Notes: generated by a model not told the origin, from the sequence alone. 64,000 nucleotides of DNA from Flavobacterium psychrotrophum (GCF_003403075.1 NZ_CP031557.1:1-64000), one strand, 5' to 3'. Positions 50,901-60,059 are shown, numbered from the stretch's first letter. Numbers and translations are program-made.

Positions 50901-52562
50901 TTTTGGTGTCGCAGGGCTGTAGCCGCTACCTGTTTCAGATGCTACCCAAACTATAGTGGCATTAGTGTCACTAAGGTTAGCAACACCCGTCATTACAGGG
51001 TCGCTTATAGGTGTTGGTTTAGATGCAGATAGTGCTGTAGTCGCATAAAAAGGTGCGCCTGTACAACTGGTGTTCTTAGCAAAAATATAATAGTAGTAAT
51101 TAGTATTTGGCGTAAGATTACTTATTGTATTAGTAGTAGCAGTTCCATCATAAACGCAAAGGTAGCTTGTGTTATAAAATGTACCTATAGTATATGTAGT
51201 ACCGTTTGTAACAGTAGGTGCTGTAGCACTTGTACTCCTAAATACTGTGTAGCCAGATGGAGCAGTAGCACCCTGTGCCCAGTTTAGTGTTGCTGTATTA
51301 GGTGTAACTGCAGCAAATACCGCGTTAGTAGCGGCATCAGGAGTAGTACACGGAAGGAATGATGTGGTAAATGTACCTGCTGCAATGTAACCGGTAGCAG
51401 ATCCAGCCTGGTTAGGGATGTGTGAATATGGAGCATAATTAGTTCCGTTGTTCGCTTGTACCCTGGCTTGGTAAATTGTGCCCGGCGTTAGCCCGGTAAG
51501 GCTAAGCGATGTTCCGGTGGCAGCTGTTGGCCAGGTTGTCCAGTCACATGAGTCCACAGTCCTGTACTGTACATTATATTGTGTAGCACCCGAAGCTGCT
51601 GTCCAGTTTAATGTAGCTGTATATGAGGTTAAAGCAGAAACAGCGGCAAACGTCCTTACAGGAGCTACTGTAGATTGTGTTGTCCAGGTATATTTAAGGC
51701 CTGTAGGTATCTTAACATTAGCGTTAGTTCCGCTAGAGAACAGCATTGTGCTGGTGTTTGTGTTAGATGCTACGGCGTTAGACCAGTCGCATGTAGTATT
51801 GGCAGGTATATTACCTACCTGAAGTGAGTTTATATTGTTTGTCCAGGTAGTAGTATTACCCCTGATGCCTACTTGTGGCGTACTGTTGCCCGTGGCACTG
51901 CCCGGGTTTGTGCAGGCACCATAAATAATGTTTATTTCGCCTGTCGCAAAAGTAAGCCTGATCTGGAAGTTAAGTCTTTCAGATGCTCTGTTGGTGTAGT
52001 TTGCGTGATCTGCATATTGCACAACAAATTCAGTGCCTGTATTTACATAACTGATAACTGGTACAGCACCAGATACTGTAGAACCAGCACCGTCCTGTCC
52101 AAAAGCAGATATAGCACTATTACTCGTTACCACAGTAGATAGTGGTGTGTAAGTTGAAGCAGATGGGGCTGTTCCAAAAGTAATGAAACCATTGGTGCTT
52201 ATGTTACAGCCGGTATAACTTACGCCACCATAAACAAATGTGCTACTATTACCAAAAGAGACAGCGCTTGCGGTATTGTCATAAGTTCCGGTAATAAAAT
52301 TAGTACCTCCGGTGATGGGAGTGTAGGTATTTCCTGTAGACGATGCAAAGCTGTAATTAGCAATGTTAGCTTGTGCAATACTTTTTCCGGTTATAAAAAA
52401 CAAAATAAGTATAAGCGGCATTAAAACTTTTAGCCTGATAGCCGAAAGCCTGTTTTGTGGTAGAGCTGACAAAAGCCACGGCGGACTGGTGTCATTTTTG
52501 GCTCGCAACAGATCCGGTAATCTGCTGAGCCACTTAAGGGGAGTTTTGTAATTTTCTCTCAT
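45000..52562 (-). CDS. Giant T9SS-sorted adhesin with FN3 and GEVED domains
   Basis: 2520 residues. Long N-terminal leader with the membrane segment VLMPLILILFFITGKSIAQ, as in other large flavobacterial surface proteins. About nine fibronectin type III modules follow (LNWTAASGATQYNVQY, LSWTAPTALPDSGYQYYY and others). Two blocks of about 170 residues, each with an F-LG-Y-A-NN-L-L stretch (YFLGSYKANNVLRL and FFLGDYAANNTLKL), are copies of one domain. Two GEVED-type domains (YCTPTYSS.., YCVPVTTT..) follow, then a beta-helix-like section and a type A sorting signal ending VKGKVSKRIVY. Expected to be exported by T9SS and fixed to the cell surface. It is very rich in Thr, Ser and Ala; the target is unknown. 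Confidence 0.9.
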   Translation of the reverse strand: MRENYKTPLKWLSRLPDLLRAKNDTSPPWLLSALPQNRLSAIRLKVLMPLILILFFITGKSIAQANIANYSFASSTGNTYTPITGGTNFITGTYDNTASAVSFGNSSTFVYGGVSYTGCNISTNGFITFGTAPSASTYTPLSTVVTSNSAISAFGQDGAGSTVSGAVPVISYVNTGTEFVVQYADHANYTNRASERLNFQIRLTFATGEINIIYGACTNPGSATGNSTPQVGIRGNTTTWTNNINSLQVGNIPANTTCDWSNAVASNTNTSTMLFSSGTNANVKIPTGLKYTWTTQSTVAPVRTFAAVSALTSYTATLNWTAASGATQYNVQYRTVDSCDWTTWPTAATGTSLSLTGLTPGTIYQARVQANNGTNYAPYSHIPNQAGSATGYIAAGTFTTSFLPCTTPDAATNAVFAAVTPNTATLNWAQGATAPSGYTVFRSTSATAPTVTNGTTYTIGTFYNTSYLCVYDGTATTNTISNLTPNTNYYYYIFAKNTSCTGAPFYATTALSASKPTPISDPVMTGVANLSDTNATIVWVASETGSGYSPATPKYTLEYADNAAFTGATAVTGLSANTYDLALSPGAVYYVRVFAVNTYSTTPSSVVTFTAKKEEWTPFTLTSGSFNQDVVLEGKKGGAGNATIGVDGSNWCYYENGYSINEWNTLPSTGNGLPNNHAYNFNSKNYFLGSYKANNVLRLLGGTSSSGVLELATPTAVTSLDIIATSGDAASSFTATLGFTDGTTAPASATLSIADWSNATNNIMSGIRRIKIDNTGEGGTFYIDYVNVTVPAAYQGKLLQYVTITRTESGNGKLSVFGITGKTTPNCIVPTTLTTSALTDSSVTLNWAQLSPAPAGGYEYYYSTTNTAPLSTATVNNSNVVLTNTATVALPAMGTYYWWIRSVCDATSTSSWASGGSFLTACSAPAVATAATISAITSSTLTVSWTPPATAPTGYVVIRSLTPTLSATPVAGTTYTVNAAFGGGTVAYVGTAATYNATSLNSNTQYYYTVYSYNGGATCNGPAYSATTTTANAITCVADPLIVGASNVTNSQANLNWSSSTGGASTAVTYTVEASLDNFATTTASASGITSLQYSLTGLTANATYAFRVKAVSTGCTTGNWVTANGTFVATNTFTPLDVAGYNYDVIADGVSNSLNSTTSAVDDATANGNGGYAYMANSYKLNTTDAALTTALPLNRVLTSPVSSLSGLKFFLGDYAANNTLKLAPGQEGLLTLSTPVKLTDIYLAVTGGSGTPIVKATITFIDENNVVSTQETPNLSFTDWYQSNANTPILIQNIGRTNRTNGSRDTGDARIFQVAIPILAANQGKKVTNVKLTSGTAAGFANMFAISGKIIGDCPTMATVSATSPAYNQGTISWTLGNPGGTPVSAVTYKVEVFTNADFTGAVTGSPFSNIAASTYTVSGLTALTTYYYKVTAGNGYCDSASLTGNFTTTPTCIVPNNLVAAGNLGGATLSWTAPTALPDSGYQYYYSTTNTAPTAATTVSGAVAAGVTTATLTGLTTDTTYYVWVRSNCSETDHSAWTASTSFFTGYCTPTYSSCDSTHNISQVTVSGGNTSFSNTIAGADACSAAGRNRISTLISVSPGVTYNVTATTLGYIGLGIAADLTGNGSFSDAGDLINLPLYYDGVNGTYTHNVSITIPADQPLGQYRIRFWNRTANAGDGSPVASPCGAYGYGSYVDYTLNVVAVPACFTPTNVTATTTATGATINWTAPSTAVSNGYSYEVRTSGAAGSGATGLLTSGTTATGITTVNISSLTVNTTYYVYVNAICSATETSSWTDGTSFYYGYCVPVTTTVNTGDSITNVSVTGANVSYSNPSTTNGTTNYSSYSNTPIALAAGSTYSLAVSLGTDSIQWAAAWIDYNQNLVFDSGEAIAVGTSSTGGSSTQTFTFTVPATATLGLTKLRVRGASDSAYTASGACSTTTYGETEDYNITITAPCFNWVGTDSSWTNTANWCGGVVPTATSDVVIPSTANNPVISTGTALAHNLTVGAGATLTVATGATLSVDNILSVNPAGTLTIANNGALLQGAATATNDNAGKITIHKSSNPLYRLDYTMWSSPVAAQNLLTFSPATSATRFYEYKYASNGTAMIEGYWSVTPGDHSFEAAKGYLIRMPNADTHTGFNEGTASFAFDGIFTGTPNNGNVSIALSTDNNRFTAVGNPYPSPISVADFFTANSGKLHTSTGLYLWRKRNSAASSSYATLTQAGYTANPGDATTVSLGDFYQGANATAGNWVISQGQGFIVKTATGQTNPQLNFTNSMRRAAPGAAQGFFRTAQSTASKLWLNMKAQNGTASQALIAYMEEGTTGLDYGYDGLKLTDANTVSLYSLAENAQLAIQARPEFDATDVVPMGFTVPAAGEFTVGLDHTEGVFEQGQVIYLKDNAEGIIRNISDRDYTFTSEAGTFEGRFEVVYRTSALGTDNPTVDPDTVIVYKQGNTISINTGSTLINGVTIFDIRGRQLYSANGINDTKAAVSNLNIAQQVIIVEVNTVKGKVSKRIVY

Positions 52563-53041
52563 TACTATTTGATTTTAAAAAGATAGTTTTAAAATTAGAA
52601 GATTAATGAGTACAAAAACTATTGCTTTAATTAATTATTAAATATTCATTGATTTTGCCTTAATGAGCTTGTAATTTATTGATTTGTTTGTGCTTAGTCT
52701 TGTATAAATGAATAAATGATATAAATCAATGCATTTTTAACATTTTAAATCTTTGTTAAATTAGCTTAAAATCATGTGTGATTTATTAAAAAACGCTTAA
52801 AATGATGAAATATGCTCAAATAATTATGTTATTTATGGTCTTATCTTGAAATATATATAACAATACTACGTATTGTGTGTTAAAATTATAACATTTCGTT
52901 AACATTAAATTTAATAATTTGTTTAGGGTAATGGTTGTTTTAAATATAAGTAATTGGAGTGCAGTTTTTTACGCTTCATTTGTAAGCATAAAAAAAGCGG
53001 AGCTCTTTAAAGTTCCGCTTTTTTATAGTGTTAAAGCTATG
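52563..53041. other. Gene-free AT-rich region upstream of the adhesin, with accD terminator
   Basis: 479 bases without a credible gene. The adhesin promoter is probably here but no clean TTG/TAnnTTTG pair was found. The hairpin AAAAAGCGGA/TTCCGCTTTTT at 52990-53024 is the terminator of accD on the minus strand. Confidence 0.6.
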
Positions 53042-53896
53042 TTAACGTACAGGCTTATTTTGAATAAGGTCAAGATAGAGGTTTACTTTATCTTTAAGTT
53101 CTTTTCGTGGTGTAATGAAATCAAGAAATCCGTGTTCCAGCAAAAATTCAGCAGTCTGGAAACCTTCAGGTAAATCTTTTCCTGTGGTATCTTTAACAAT
53201 CCTTGGGCCTGCGAAGCCTATAAGTGCTCCGGGCTCAGAAATGTTTACATCGCCCAGCATCGCATAAGAGGCTGTTGTGCCCCCTGTAGTAGGATCTGTA
53301 CATAAAGATATGTATGGCAATCCTGCATCGGCAAGCTGAGCAAGTTTTGCGCTGGTCTTTGCCAACTGCATAAGCGAATAGGCAGCCTCCATCATCCTGG
53401 CACCACCAGATTTTGATATCATTAAAAACGGTAACCTGTTTTTAATGGCATAGTCAATAGCGCGTGCTATCTTTTCGCCTACTACTGCACCCATCGATCC
53501 GCCTATAAAGGCAAAATCCATACATGCTATTACCAGTTCTCTGCCTTTAGATTTTCCTACCGCTGTGCGTACCGCATCATGCAGTTTGGTTTTATCCATG
53601 GCCTCCTTAAGCCTGTCAGTATACTTTTTAGTATCTACAAACTTCAGGGTGTCTTTGCTGGTAATGTTTTTATCAAGTTCTGTAAATTCGTTATCGTCAA
53701 AAAGTATCTGGAAATATTCCTTACTGCCTATCCTTACATGGTAGCCGTCTTCCGGGCTTACATAAAAATTCCTGGCCAGTTCATCTGCATCTACAATCTT
53801 GCCCGTAGGCGATTTGTACCAAAGTCCTTTGGGTACATCCCTTTTGCTTTCGGTAGGTGTTGTTATTCCTTTTTCCGTTCTTTTAAACCAAGCCAT
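53042..53896 (-). CDS. accD: Acetyl-CoA carboxylase carboxyltransferase subunit beta, zinc-less
   Basis: 284 residues. With AccA it transfers the carboxyl group from biotin to acetyl-CoA for fatty-acid synthesis. Crotonase-like core: [56 protein letters not shown] and GFAGPRIV. At the N-terminus, where other AccD proteins have a four-Cys zinc ribbon, this one reads [11 protein letters not shown] and [11 protein letters not shown]: all four Cys are missing. I believe this is usual in flavobacteria. Confidence 0.95.
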   Translation of the reverse strand: MAWFKRTEKGITTPTESKRDVPKGLWYKSPTGKIVDADELARNFYVSPEDGYHVRIGSKEYFQILFDDNEFTELDKNITSKDTLKFVDTKKYTDRLKEAMDKTKLHDAVRTAVGKSKGRELVIACMDFAFIGGSMGAVVGEKIARAIDYAIKNRLPFLMISKSGGARMMEAAYSLMQLAKTSAKLAQLADAGLPYISLCTDPTTGGTTASYAMLGDVNISEPGALIGFAGPRIVKDTTGKDLPEGFQTAEFLLEHGFLDFITPRKELKDKVNLYLDLIQNKPVR

Positions 53897-53920
53897 AATC
53901 TAAGTTTTAATAAAAAAGTT

Positions 53921-53982
53921 ATTGGTTGCCAGTTGTTGGTTGCCGGTAAAATCCAACAACTAACAACCAACAACCAACAACA
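53921..53982. repeat. Simple GTTG/CAAC inverted repeat between fbaA and accD
   Basis: GTTGTTGGTTG (53932-53942) faces three overlapping copies of CAACCAACAAC-like sequence (53953-53982). It can fold as a hairpin and may end the fbaA transcript. Confidence 0.6.
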
Positions 53983-53988
53983 GGTATA

Positions 53989-55056
53989 CTATAAAGTGTT
54001 TACGTTATTAAGGTCGGCAAATGCCTGCTCTAACCTTTTGATAAATGTAACTTCACCTTCGCGAAGCCATTTGCGTGGGTCATAATGTTTCTTGTTTGGC
54101 GACTCAGGTCCGTCCGGGCTGCCTATTTGTGTTTTAAGGTAGTCAATTTTGCCTACCATATAATCACGGATACCTTCTGTAAATGCAAACTGAAGGTCAG
54201 TATCAAGGTTCATTTTTATTACACCATAAGAAATACCTTCTCTGATCTCTTCCAGTGTAGAACCAGAACCACCATGGAATACAAAATCTACCGGGTTTGG
54301 CCCTGTGCCAAATTTCTCCTGTACATAGGTTTGAGAGTCCCTAAGAATGGTAGGCGTAAGCTTTACGTTCCCCGGTTTATATACACCGTGTACGTTACCA
54401 AATGCAGCAGCTACAGTAAATTTCTCAGATATTTTAGAAAGCTCTTCATATACATGGGCTACTTCTTCCGGTTGAGTATAAAGCCTTGAAACATCTACAT
54501 GGCTGTTATCAACACCGTCTTCTTCGCCACCTGTAATACCAAGTTCTATTTCAAGAGTCATACCCAGTGGTGCCATCCTTGTAAGATACTTCGATGAAAT
54601 TTCGATGTTTTCTTCAAGAGGCTCTTCGCTAAGGTCAATCATGTGAGAGCTAAAAAGTGGCTTGCCTGTTTCTGCAAAATGTTTTTCGCTGGCATCAAGA
54701 AGGCCGTCTAACCATGGTAAAAGGTTTTTAGCACAGTGGTCAGTATGTAATATAACAGTAGCTCCATAAGCTTCTGCAAGTGTGTGTACATGTTTAGCTC
54801 CGGCTATAGCTCCAAGGATAGCAGCTTTCTGCCCATCATTGTTAAGGCCTTTACCGGCATTAAAAGCGGCACCGCCGTTTGAGAACTGGATAATTACAGG
54901 AGCATTAAGTTTTGCTGCGGTTTCCAGTACACCATTAATAGTGTCAGAACCTGTTACGTTTACTGCAGGAAGCGCAAAGCCTTTTTCTTTGGCATAGTTA
55001 AATATTTCCTGTACCTGGTCTCCGGTGGCTACACCGGGCTTAATATTATGGGCCAT
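53989..55056 (-). CDS. fbaA: Class II fructose-bisphosphate aldolase
   Basis: 355 residues. It cleaves fructose 1,6-bisphosphate in glycolysis and makes it in gluconeogenesis. Zinc ligands and active site: VILHTDHCAKN (about 105-115), LEIELGITGGEEDGVDNS, AAFGNVHGVYKPGNVKL, and VFHGGSGSTLEEI. The long loop makes it class IIA. Same strand as accD, 92 bases apart. Confidence 0.95.
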   Translation of the reverse strand: MAHNIKPGVATGDQVQEIFNYAKEKGFALPAVNVTGSDTINGVLETAAKLNAPVIIQFSNGGAAFNAGKGLNNDGQKAAILGAIAGAKHVHTLAEAYGATVILHTDHCAKNLLPWLDGLLDASEKHFAETGKPLFSSHMIDLSEEPLEENIEISSKYLTRMAPLGMTLEIELGITGGEEDGVDNSHVDVSRLYTQPEEVAHVYEELSKISEKFTVAAAFGNVHGVYKPGNVKLTPTILRDSQTYVQEKFGTGPNPVDFVFHGGSGSTLEEIREGISYGVIKMNLDTDLQFAFTEGIRDYMVGKIDYLKTQIGSPDGPESPNKKHYDPRKWLREGEVTFIKRLEQAFADLNNVNTL

Positions 55057-55105
55057 CAGTTATTGGGTTTTTAATAATTACTTTACAAAAATAATGTTTT
55101 TAACT

Positions 55106-57664
55106 TTAGAACGGATAATTAATTCCAACATTTAAAACCGACTTGCCGAAATTATAGCCTTTAAACCACCGTGTTCCTTCTTCGCGGCCAGGGTCATAAG
55201 TTTTAAAACCAACGTCAAAGCGTACTACAAAAAAGTTAAAGTCATATCTAAATCCGGTTCCTGTTCCAAGGGCAAGGTCGCGAAGTGAACTAAATCCGTT
55301 AAAAGTATAGTCTTTGTCTGTTTCTGCATCAAAAACATTCCAGATATTGCCCAGATCGCCAAATAAGGCTCCGTAGAATTGTCCAAAAATGTTAAAACGA
55401 AGTTCTGCACTGTAGGCCAGTTTTAAGTTAGCTTCGTTAAAGTCGTTTTTGCTTCCGCTGCGCCCCGGTCCCAGGCTGTAACTTTGCCATGCACGATTGT
55501 CATTACTTCCTCCGCCAAAATAACTTCTTGTAAAAGGTATTGAGTTAGAATTGCCATAAGGTACTGCCAGGCCAAAAAAGGCACGCATTGCCAGCACACG
55601 TTTATGCCTTAGGTCAAAGTGTTTTATAAAATCAACCTCGCCTTTTATATACTGCGAATATTGTACATCAAACATTGTGCGCGAGCCTACGGGCACACCC
55701 TTGTTTTCATCCATAAGCGGGGCTATGAGTCCCAGTATTCCGCCGGCGCTTTCCAGCTTTGTTTTAAATATAAAAAAGTTGTTGTCTGTAAGATTATCTC
55801 TTGTAGTTGTAGTATATGTAAAGTTAGTAGCAGATATAAGGTTGTTCTCTGTAAGGCGGCGCTTACGTTCCCCCAACCTGTTTACCTCTTCTGTATCAGG
55901 TTGCGATAGTGCAGTGCCGGCATTGTTGCTCCTTACATCCTGTATAAAGGCATCTACCATGCCGCTGTCTATATCCAGGTTGTGGTTTTCGTCAAAGTAT
56001 CCCTGTGCAATATCCGGGTATTCATTGGCAATCTGGTTAAGCCTTGAGTAAGATGACTGGTACACCTTAAAATAGTTACCCGGGTTTACGTTGCGAATGT
56101 ATTGCAGGTTAAGCAGGTCCAGCTTTGCAGTCCTGTTGCGTTGAGGTATCCAGTTGTAGCTAAGTATGCCGGTAAGGTTTTCTTTATCAAGGCCTATGTT
56201 TTTTTGACGCCCAACCCCCAGGCTTACCAGTGTGTTAGGGAGCATGTCTTTTGGTATAATGCTTTCTGTGTTAAAAGGCAGCCATATCCTTGGTATGTTT
56301 AGTTTTGCATCTGCACCATATTCAAGAATGTTAAAAAACGCCCGGTCTTTTATGGCTACATCTCTTGATGATCCAATGTTTCCGCGTACGCTTAGATCAA
56401 GCGTTTCTGCTCCCCTGAAAATATTACGTATTGTTACACCAAGGCTTCCTTGTATACCAAAATCCTGAATGTTGCTATGGTTAAAATCTGCCGCCATATT
56501 AAAGCGGAATTTTTTACGCGGGTTGAGGTCTATGTTTGCTATTAGCGATGTCCCGGTAGAGTCTGCCGGGTCTTCTATATATTGTATAGATGGGTAGTAA
56601 AATACTTTAAGGTTTGTAAGCGCCCTGCTGGTGCGGGTGCGCTTAAAATCGGCGTAAACGCTTCCTGGGGTAATAAAAACAGCATCAGTAAGTGCCTTAG
56701 GACGGTAGTTAAGTTTACCGGTGCTAATGATATTAAAGCCGTTGTAGTTAGCTGTGTCTTTCGCCTGGTCTTTACTCGCCCGGTTTTTTGTAAAGATATT
56801 TACCTGGCTTATTTTATAAATCTTAAACGGACGTGTAAATGTAGAGTCTCCCTGACGTACCTGCTCGTTATCTATAATAATGTCTACATTAGCCTTGCGG
56901 CCTGTATTAATAGTGTCTACTTTATAGTTAATGTAGTTTTGTTCAAATTTATAAACACCCCTGTTTTTAAAGTATTGGTATATGCGCTCGCGCTCGGCTG
57001 CAAAATCGCTCTCCATATACTGCTTGCCACTCCTTAATACCGAAAGGTTTTTAGATGCGTTGTACATCTCGTCTAAAACAGGCGTTTCTATATAAGTATT
57101 TATAGAGTCTATGCGGTAAGGTTCGCCGGTTTCTATATCATATTTTACAACAGCGCGTTTATTTGCCAGGGTATCTATCGTAAAACTAGCTTTGGCGCGA
57201 AAGTAGCCTTGCTTGTAGTAGTAGGCATATAACCTGTTCTTGGATTTTTTAATACGGTTAAGGTCGATAAGCACCGGAGGCTCACCTGTTCTTTTAAGGA
57301 AATTGCTTATACCCGAAACAAGAAAAGACTTGCCTAAACGGTCTACCTGCTTTTCGCTCAGTACCCCGGTCATTGTTTTATGCAGGCCCGGCCTGCGGTT
57401 TAGCATGGCATGGTATGATGAGTCTGCATTGGGCTTTGCAAAGCTATACATGTGCAGTCTGAGGTGAAAACCAAGTATGTTACTGTTTTCCTGCTGGTAT
57501 AGCTGGTTAAAATGTTGCTCGTCTTCTTTTAATTGTCCATTTACCCTTATTTCATTGCGTTCCAGTAGTTTCCTGTCTTCAGGAACCCTTTTGGTAAGTT
57601 CGCACGAAACCAGTACTACTGTTAGTATGGTAAATAGTATTATTTTTGTGGTTATATTTCTCAA
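55106..57664 (-). CDS. tamL: BamA/TamA-family outer-membrane lipoprotein (TamL)
   Basis: 852 residues from a TTG at 57664, which yields the lipoprotein signal MRNITTKIILFTILTVV ending LVSC; the longer frame from 57745 would overlap the start of the divergent gene. After the lipobox, a TamL-like opening (RVPEDRKLLERNEIRVNG), POTRA domains (about 90-370) and a C-terminal 16-strand Omp85 barrel (from about 400) with FTRSYFGGGSNDNRAWQSY and a terminal VLNVGINYPF. In Bacteroidota TamL works with TamB in outer-membrane assembly; no tamB is seen here. Confidence 0.88.
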   Translation of the reverse strand: MRNITTKIILFTILTVVLVSCELTKRVPEDRKLLERNEIRVNGQLKEDEQHFNQLYQQENSNILGFHLRLHMYSFAKPNADSSYHAMLNRRPGLHKTMTGVLSEKQVDRLGKSFLVSGISNFLKRTGEPPVLIDLNRIKKSKNRLYAYYYKQGYFRAKASFTIDTLANKRAVVKYDIETGEPYRIDSINTYIETPVLDEMYNASKNLSVLRSGKQYMESDFAAERERIYQYFKNRGVYKFEQNYINYKVDTINTGRKANVDIIIDNEQVRQGDSTFTRPFKIYKISQVNIFTKNRASKDQAKDTANYNGFNIISTGKLNYRPKALTDAVFITPGSVYADFKRTRTSRALTNLKVFYYPSIQYIEDPADSTGTSLIANIDLNPRKKFRFNMAADFNHSNIQDFGIQGSLGVTIRNIFRGAETLDLSVRGNIGSSRDVAIKDRAFFNILEYGADAKLNIPRIWLPFNTESIIPKDMLPNTLVSLGVGRQKNIGLDKENLTGILSYNWIPQRNRTAKLDLLNLQYIRNVNPGNYFKVYQSSYSRLNQIANEYPDIAQGYFDENHNLDIDSGMVDAFIQDVRSNNAGTALSQPDTEEVNRLGERKRRLTENNLISATNFTYTTTTRDNLTDNNFFIFKTKLESAGGILGLIAPLMDENKGVPVGSRTMFDVQYSQYIKGEVDFIKHFDLRHKRVLAMRAFFGLAVPYGNSNSIPFTRSYFGGGSNDNRAWQSYSLGPGRSGSKNDFNEANLKLAYSAELRFNIFGQFYGALFGDLGNIWNVFDAETDKDYTFNGFSSLRDLALGTGTGFRYDFNFFVVRFDVGFKTYDPGREEGTRWFKGYNFGKSVLNVGINYPF

Positions 57665-57703
57665 AACGGTACTGCCGAAACTAAAATCAAAAATACATTT
57701 TTT

Positions 57704-58432
57704 ATGCTTAGTAAAAACCAAATTAAAACAATAACAGGACTGCAACAGAAAAAATACCGAAAGCAGTACAAATTGTTTTTTGCCGAAGGCATAAAAGTGG
57801 TCGAAGAACTATTGTCTTCAAGCTTTACACTGAGTCATTTATATACTGAGCCAGGTTATTTTACAGGAATACCACACAATAAATATACCGAAGTTAACGA
57901 AGCCGAATTAAAAAAAATAACGGCACTAACCACACCACAGCACTGCCTGGCACTTTTTGAAATTCCTGATGAAGTGGCAGTTAGTCAATCTGGGCTTGTT
58001 GTAGCGCTTGATGATGTTAGAGATCCCGGTAATCTTGGTACTATCATTCGCTTGTGCGATTGGTTTGGTATAGAAAACCTTGTGTGCTCTGACGAATGTG
58101 TAGATGTATATAACCCTAAAGTGGTACAGGCTACTATGGGCAGTATATCGCGTGTAAATGTTGTGTATACAAACCTTGAAGCTTTTCTTGCACAAACATC
58201 ATTACCTGTATATGGTACATTTATGGATGGTGCTAATATCTATAAAGAAACGCTAAAGCCTGAAGGGATTATTGTTTTAGGTAATGAGGCTAACGGAATA
58301 TCGGTAGGGGTAGAGGTGTTGTGTAATGAGCGTATTGCCATACCACGTTTTGGGAATACCCAACAAACCGAAAGTCTTAATGTGGCTACGGCAGGCGCTA
58401 TTATATTAAGCGAGTTTTGCCGTAAATTGTAA
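57704..58432 (+). CDS. SpoU/TrmH-family RNA 2'-O-methyltransferase
   Basis: 242 residues. An N-terminal substrate-binding part (LFFAEGIKVVEELLSS) leads to the SPOUT domain with its knot motifs: LDDVRDPGNLGTIIRLCDWF, VLGNEANGISVGVEV, and the C-terminal IPRFGNTQQTESLNVATAGA. It methylates a ribose in rRNA or tRNA; the exact site cannot be told. Divergent from tamL with a gap of 39 bases. Confidence 0.93.
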   Translation: MLSKNQIKTITGLQQKKYRKQYKLFFAEGIKVVEELLSSSFTLSHLYTEPGYFTGIPHNKYTEVNEAELKKITALTTPQHCLALFEIPDEVAVSQSGLVVALDDVRDPGNLGTIIRLCDWFGIENLVCSDECVDVYNPKVVQATMGSISRVNVVYTNLEAFLAQTSLPVYGTFMDGANIYKETLKPEGIIVLGNEANGISVGVEVLCNERIAIPRFGNTQQTESLNVATAGAIILSEFCRKL

Positions 58433-58436
58433 AAAT

Positions 58437-59153
58437 CTACTGGAACGTAAAGTTGATAAATACCCCTCGTGTCCTCATGGCAGAAATATTGCCTGTGTAA
58501 GGGCTGTTAGGGTCGTTATCGCGAACAAGTTCATCTTCAAGGCCAAATACACCACGAATAGAGGGCGAGAATTTAAAGTACTCAAGGTAGATATCTATAC
58601 CGGCGCCAAACTCCCAGTTGCTGGTCCAGTTTTTCATCCTGAAACGGTTACCGGTTATGTTATCGTCTTTTACTTTTTCGTTAGCATCAAAATTTAACGT
58701 ACGAGATACGCCACCTACTAAGAACGGACGAATATTTCCTGTTCTTACCGATGAAAACTTAAGCAATAGCGGGAAATTGATGTAAGTAGATTTTACCTCA
58801 CGCAGTTTGTCATAAGATTCTATGAGGCGGGCATCCTGAAATGTAAGGTCACGCTGGGTGTACGACAATCCCGGTTCAAAGCGAAGGTCAAGGTATTCAA
58901 AAAGGCGCAGGTTGCCCACAAGCCCCACATTAAAGCCTGTAGTACCCTTTACAAAAATATCTACAGCCGGCGGAATTCTATAGTCGATTTTAAAATCATA
59001 ACTGTTAAAGCCCAGGTAGTAGCCCCAGCTTACACGCTGTTTATCAAAGTTTTCTAAGTGAATAATGGGGTCTTTGCCAAAGATGCGCGTACCTATTTGC
59101 GCATTGCTGCAAAAGCCTGTAAACAGGAGTATATATAAAAGAAATCTCTTCAT
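58437..59153 (-). CDS. porT: Type IX secretion system protein PorT
   Basis: 238 residues with a signal peptide (1-18, FTGFCSNAQ) and an eight-strand outer-membrane barrel pattern (LDLRFEPGLSYTQRDLTF, STYINFPLLLKFSS, NWEFGAGIDIYLEYFKFSP). The barrel, the start HLENFDKQRVSWGYYLG, and its place just after ubiE match PorT of flavobacteria. PorT is needed for T9SS function. The giant adhesin in this window is a likely T9SS client. Confidence 0.88.
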   Translation of the reverse strand: MKRFLLYILLFTGFCSNAQIGTRIFGKDPIIHLENFDKQRVSWGYYLGFNSYDFKIDYRIPPAVDIFVKGTTGFNVGLVGNLRLFEYLDLRFEPGLSYTQRDLTFQDARLIESYDKLREVKSTYINFPLLLKFSSVRTGNIRPFLVGGVSRTLNFDANEKVKDDNITGNRFRMKNWTSNWEFGAGIDIYLEYFKFSPSIRGVFGLEDELVRDNDPNSPYTGNISAMRTRGVFINFTFQ

Positions 59154-59154
59154 C

Positions 59155-59886
59155 TTATTGTTTTGAAGCCGAATAAATAGTGGCTACACCCATAGTTTGT
59201 GGCAGTGCCTTAACTTCTATAAACCCAATTTTGCGTAAAATATTGTTTAGTTTTTCGCCAAAAGGAAAAACCGATGCCGATTCGCCAAGGTAGGTATAAG
59301 CGCTATGTTCTTTGCTGAATAGCCTGCCCATAAATGGCAGTATGTATTTTGTGTATATTTTATAACCCTGTTTAAACGGAAATTTAACGGGCACTGAAGT
59401 TTCCAGTATTACAAAAACGCCTCCAGGCTTTAGTACACGCAGTATCTCGGCAAGGCCTTTCTCCAGTGTTTCAAAATTGCGTATGCCAAAGGCTACTGTA
59501 ATGGCATCAAAATAATTATCTTCAAACGGCAAATTTTCGCTATCGCCATATTGTAGCGTAATGCGGTTGCTCAGGCCTTTGTCGGCTACTTTTTTGCGCC
59601 CCACTTCCATCATGCCTTCGCTAATGTCTGCGCCAATAATTTTAGGAGCGTTAGTTTCGGCCATCAGTATGGCGAGGTCGCCGGTGCCGGTAGCAATATC
59701 CAGTATGGTTTCCGGATTCCTGGCAGCTACCATTTTAAGCACTTTTTTACGCCATTTTATATCAATACCAAAGGTCATGATACGGTTAAGGCCATCATAG
59801 TTACCACTAATGTTATCAAACATCTGGGCTACCTGTTCTTTTTTTCCGAGGCCGGAATCTTTATAGGGGGTTACTTGTTGCGACAT
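59155..59886 (-). CDS. ubiE: Demethylmenaquinone methyltransferase
   Basis: 243 residues of class I SAM-dependent fold. Motif [15 protein letters not shown], motif [23 protein letters not shown] and motif [18 protein letters not shown] are standard for UbiE/Men[17 protein letters not shown] is the family signature. It makes menaquinone, the main quinone of flavobacteria. The porT start is one base after its stop. Confidence 0.94.
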   Translation of the reverse strand: MSQQVTPYKDSGLGKKEQVAQMFDNISGNYDGLNRIMTFGIDIKWRKKVLKMVAARNPETILDIATGTGDLAILMAETNAPKIIGADISEGMMEVGRKKVADKGLSNRITLQYGDSENLPFEDNYFDAITVAFGIRNFETLEKGLAEILRVLKPGGVFVILETSVPVKFPFKQGYKIYTKYILPFMGRLFSKEHSAYTYLGESASVFPFGEKLNNILRKIGFIEVKALPQTMGVATIYSASKQ

Positions 59887-60059
59887 TACAGCTATTTACG
59901 GCGCAAAGATAAAAATAGTTTTGTTAACCCTGTTGTAATATAATGGGTAATGTATAGTAAGAACTTAAAGAGTGTATTTAGATGTACAGATTAGTAATGA
60001 TACCATGTTTTTGTGTCTGAAATTTATAAGCACTGATTGTAAAGTACGCATTATCGGGC

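Noticed and set aside
53921..53982. CRISPR-like array
   Set aside because: The CAAC units are too short, contiguous and without spacers; it is a simple repeat hairpin.
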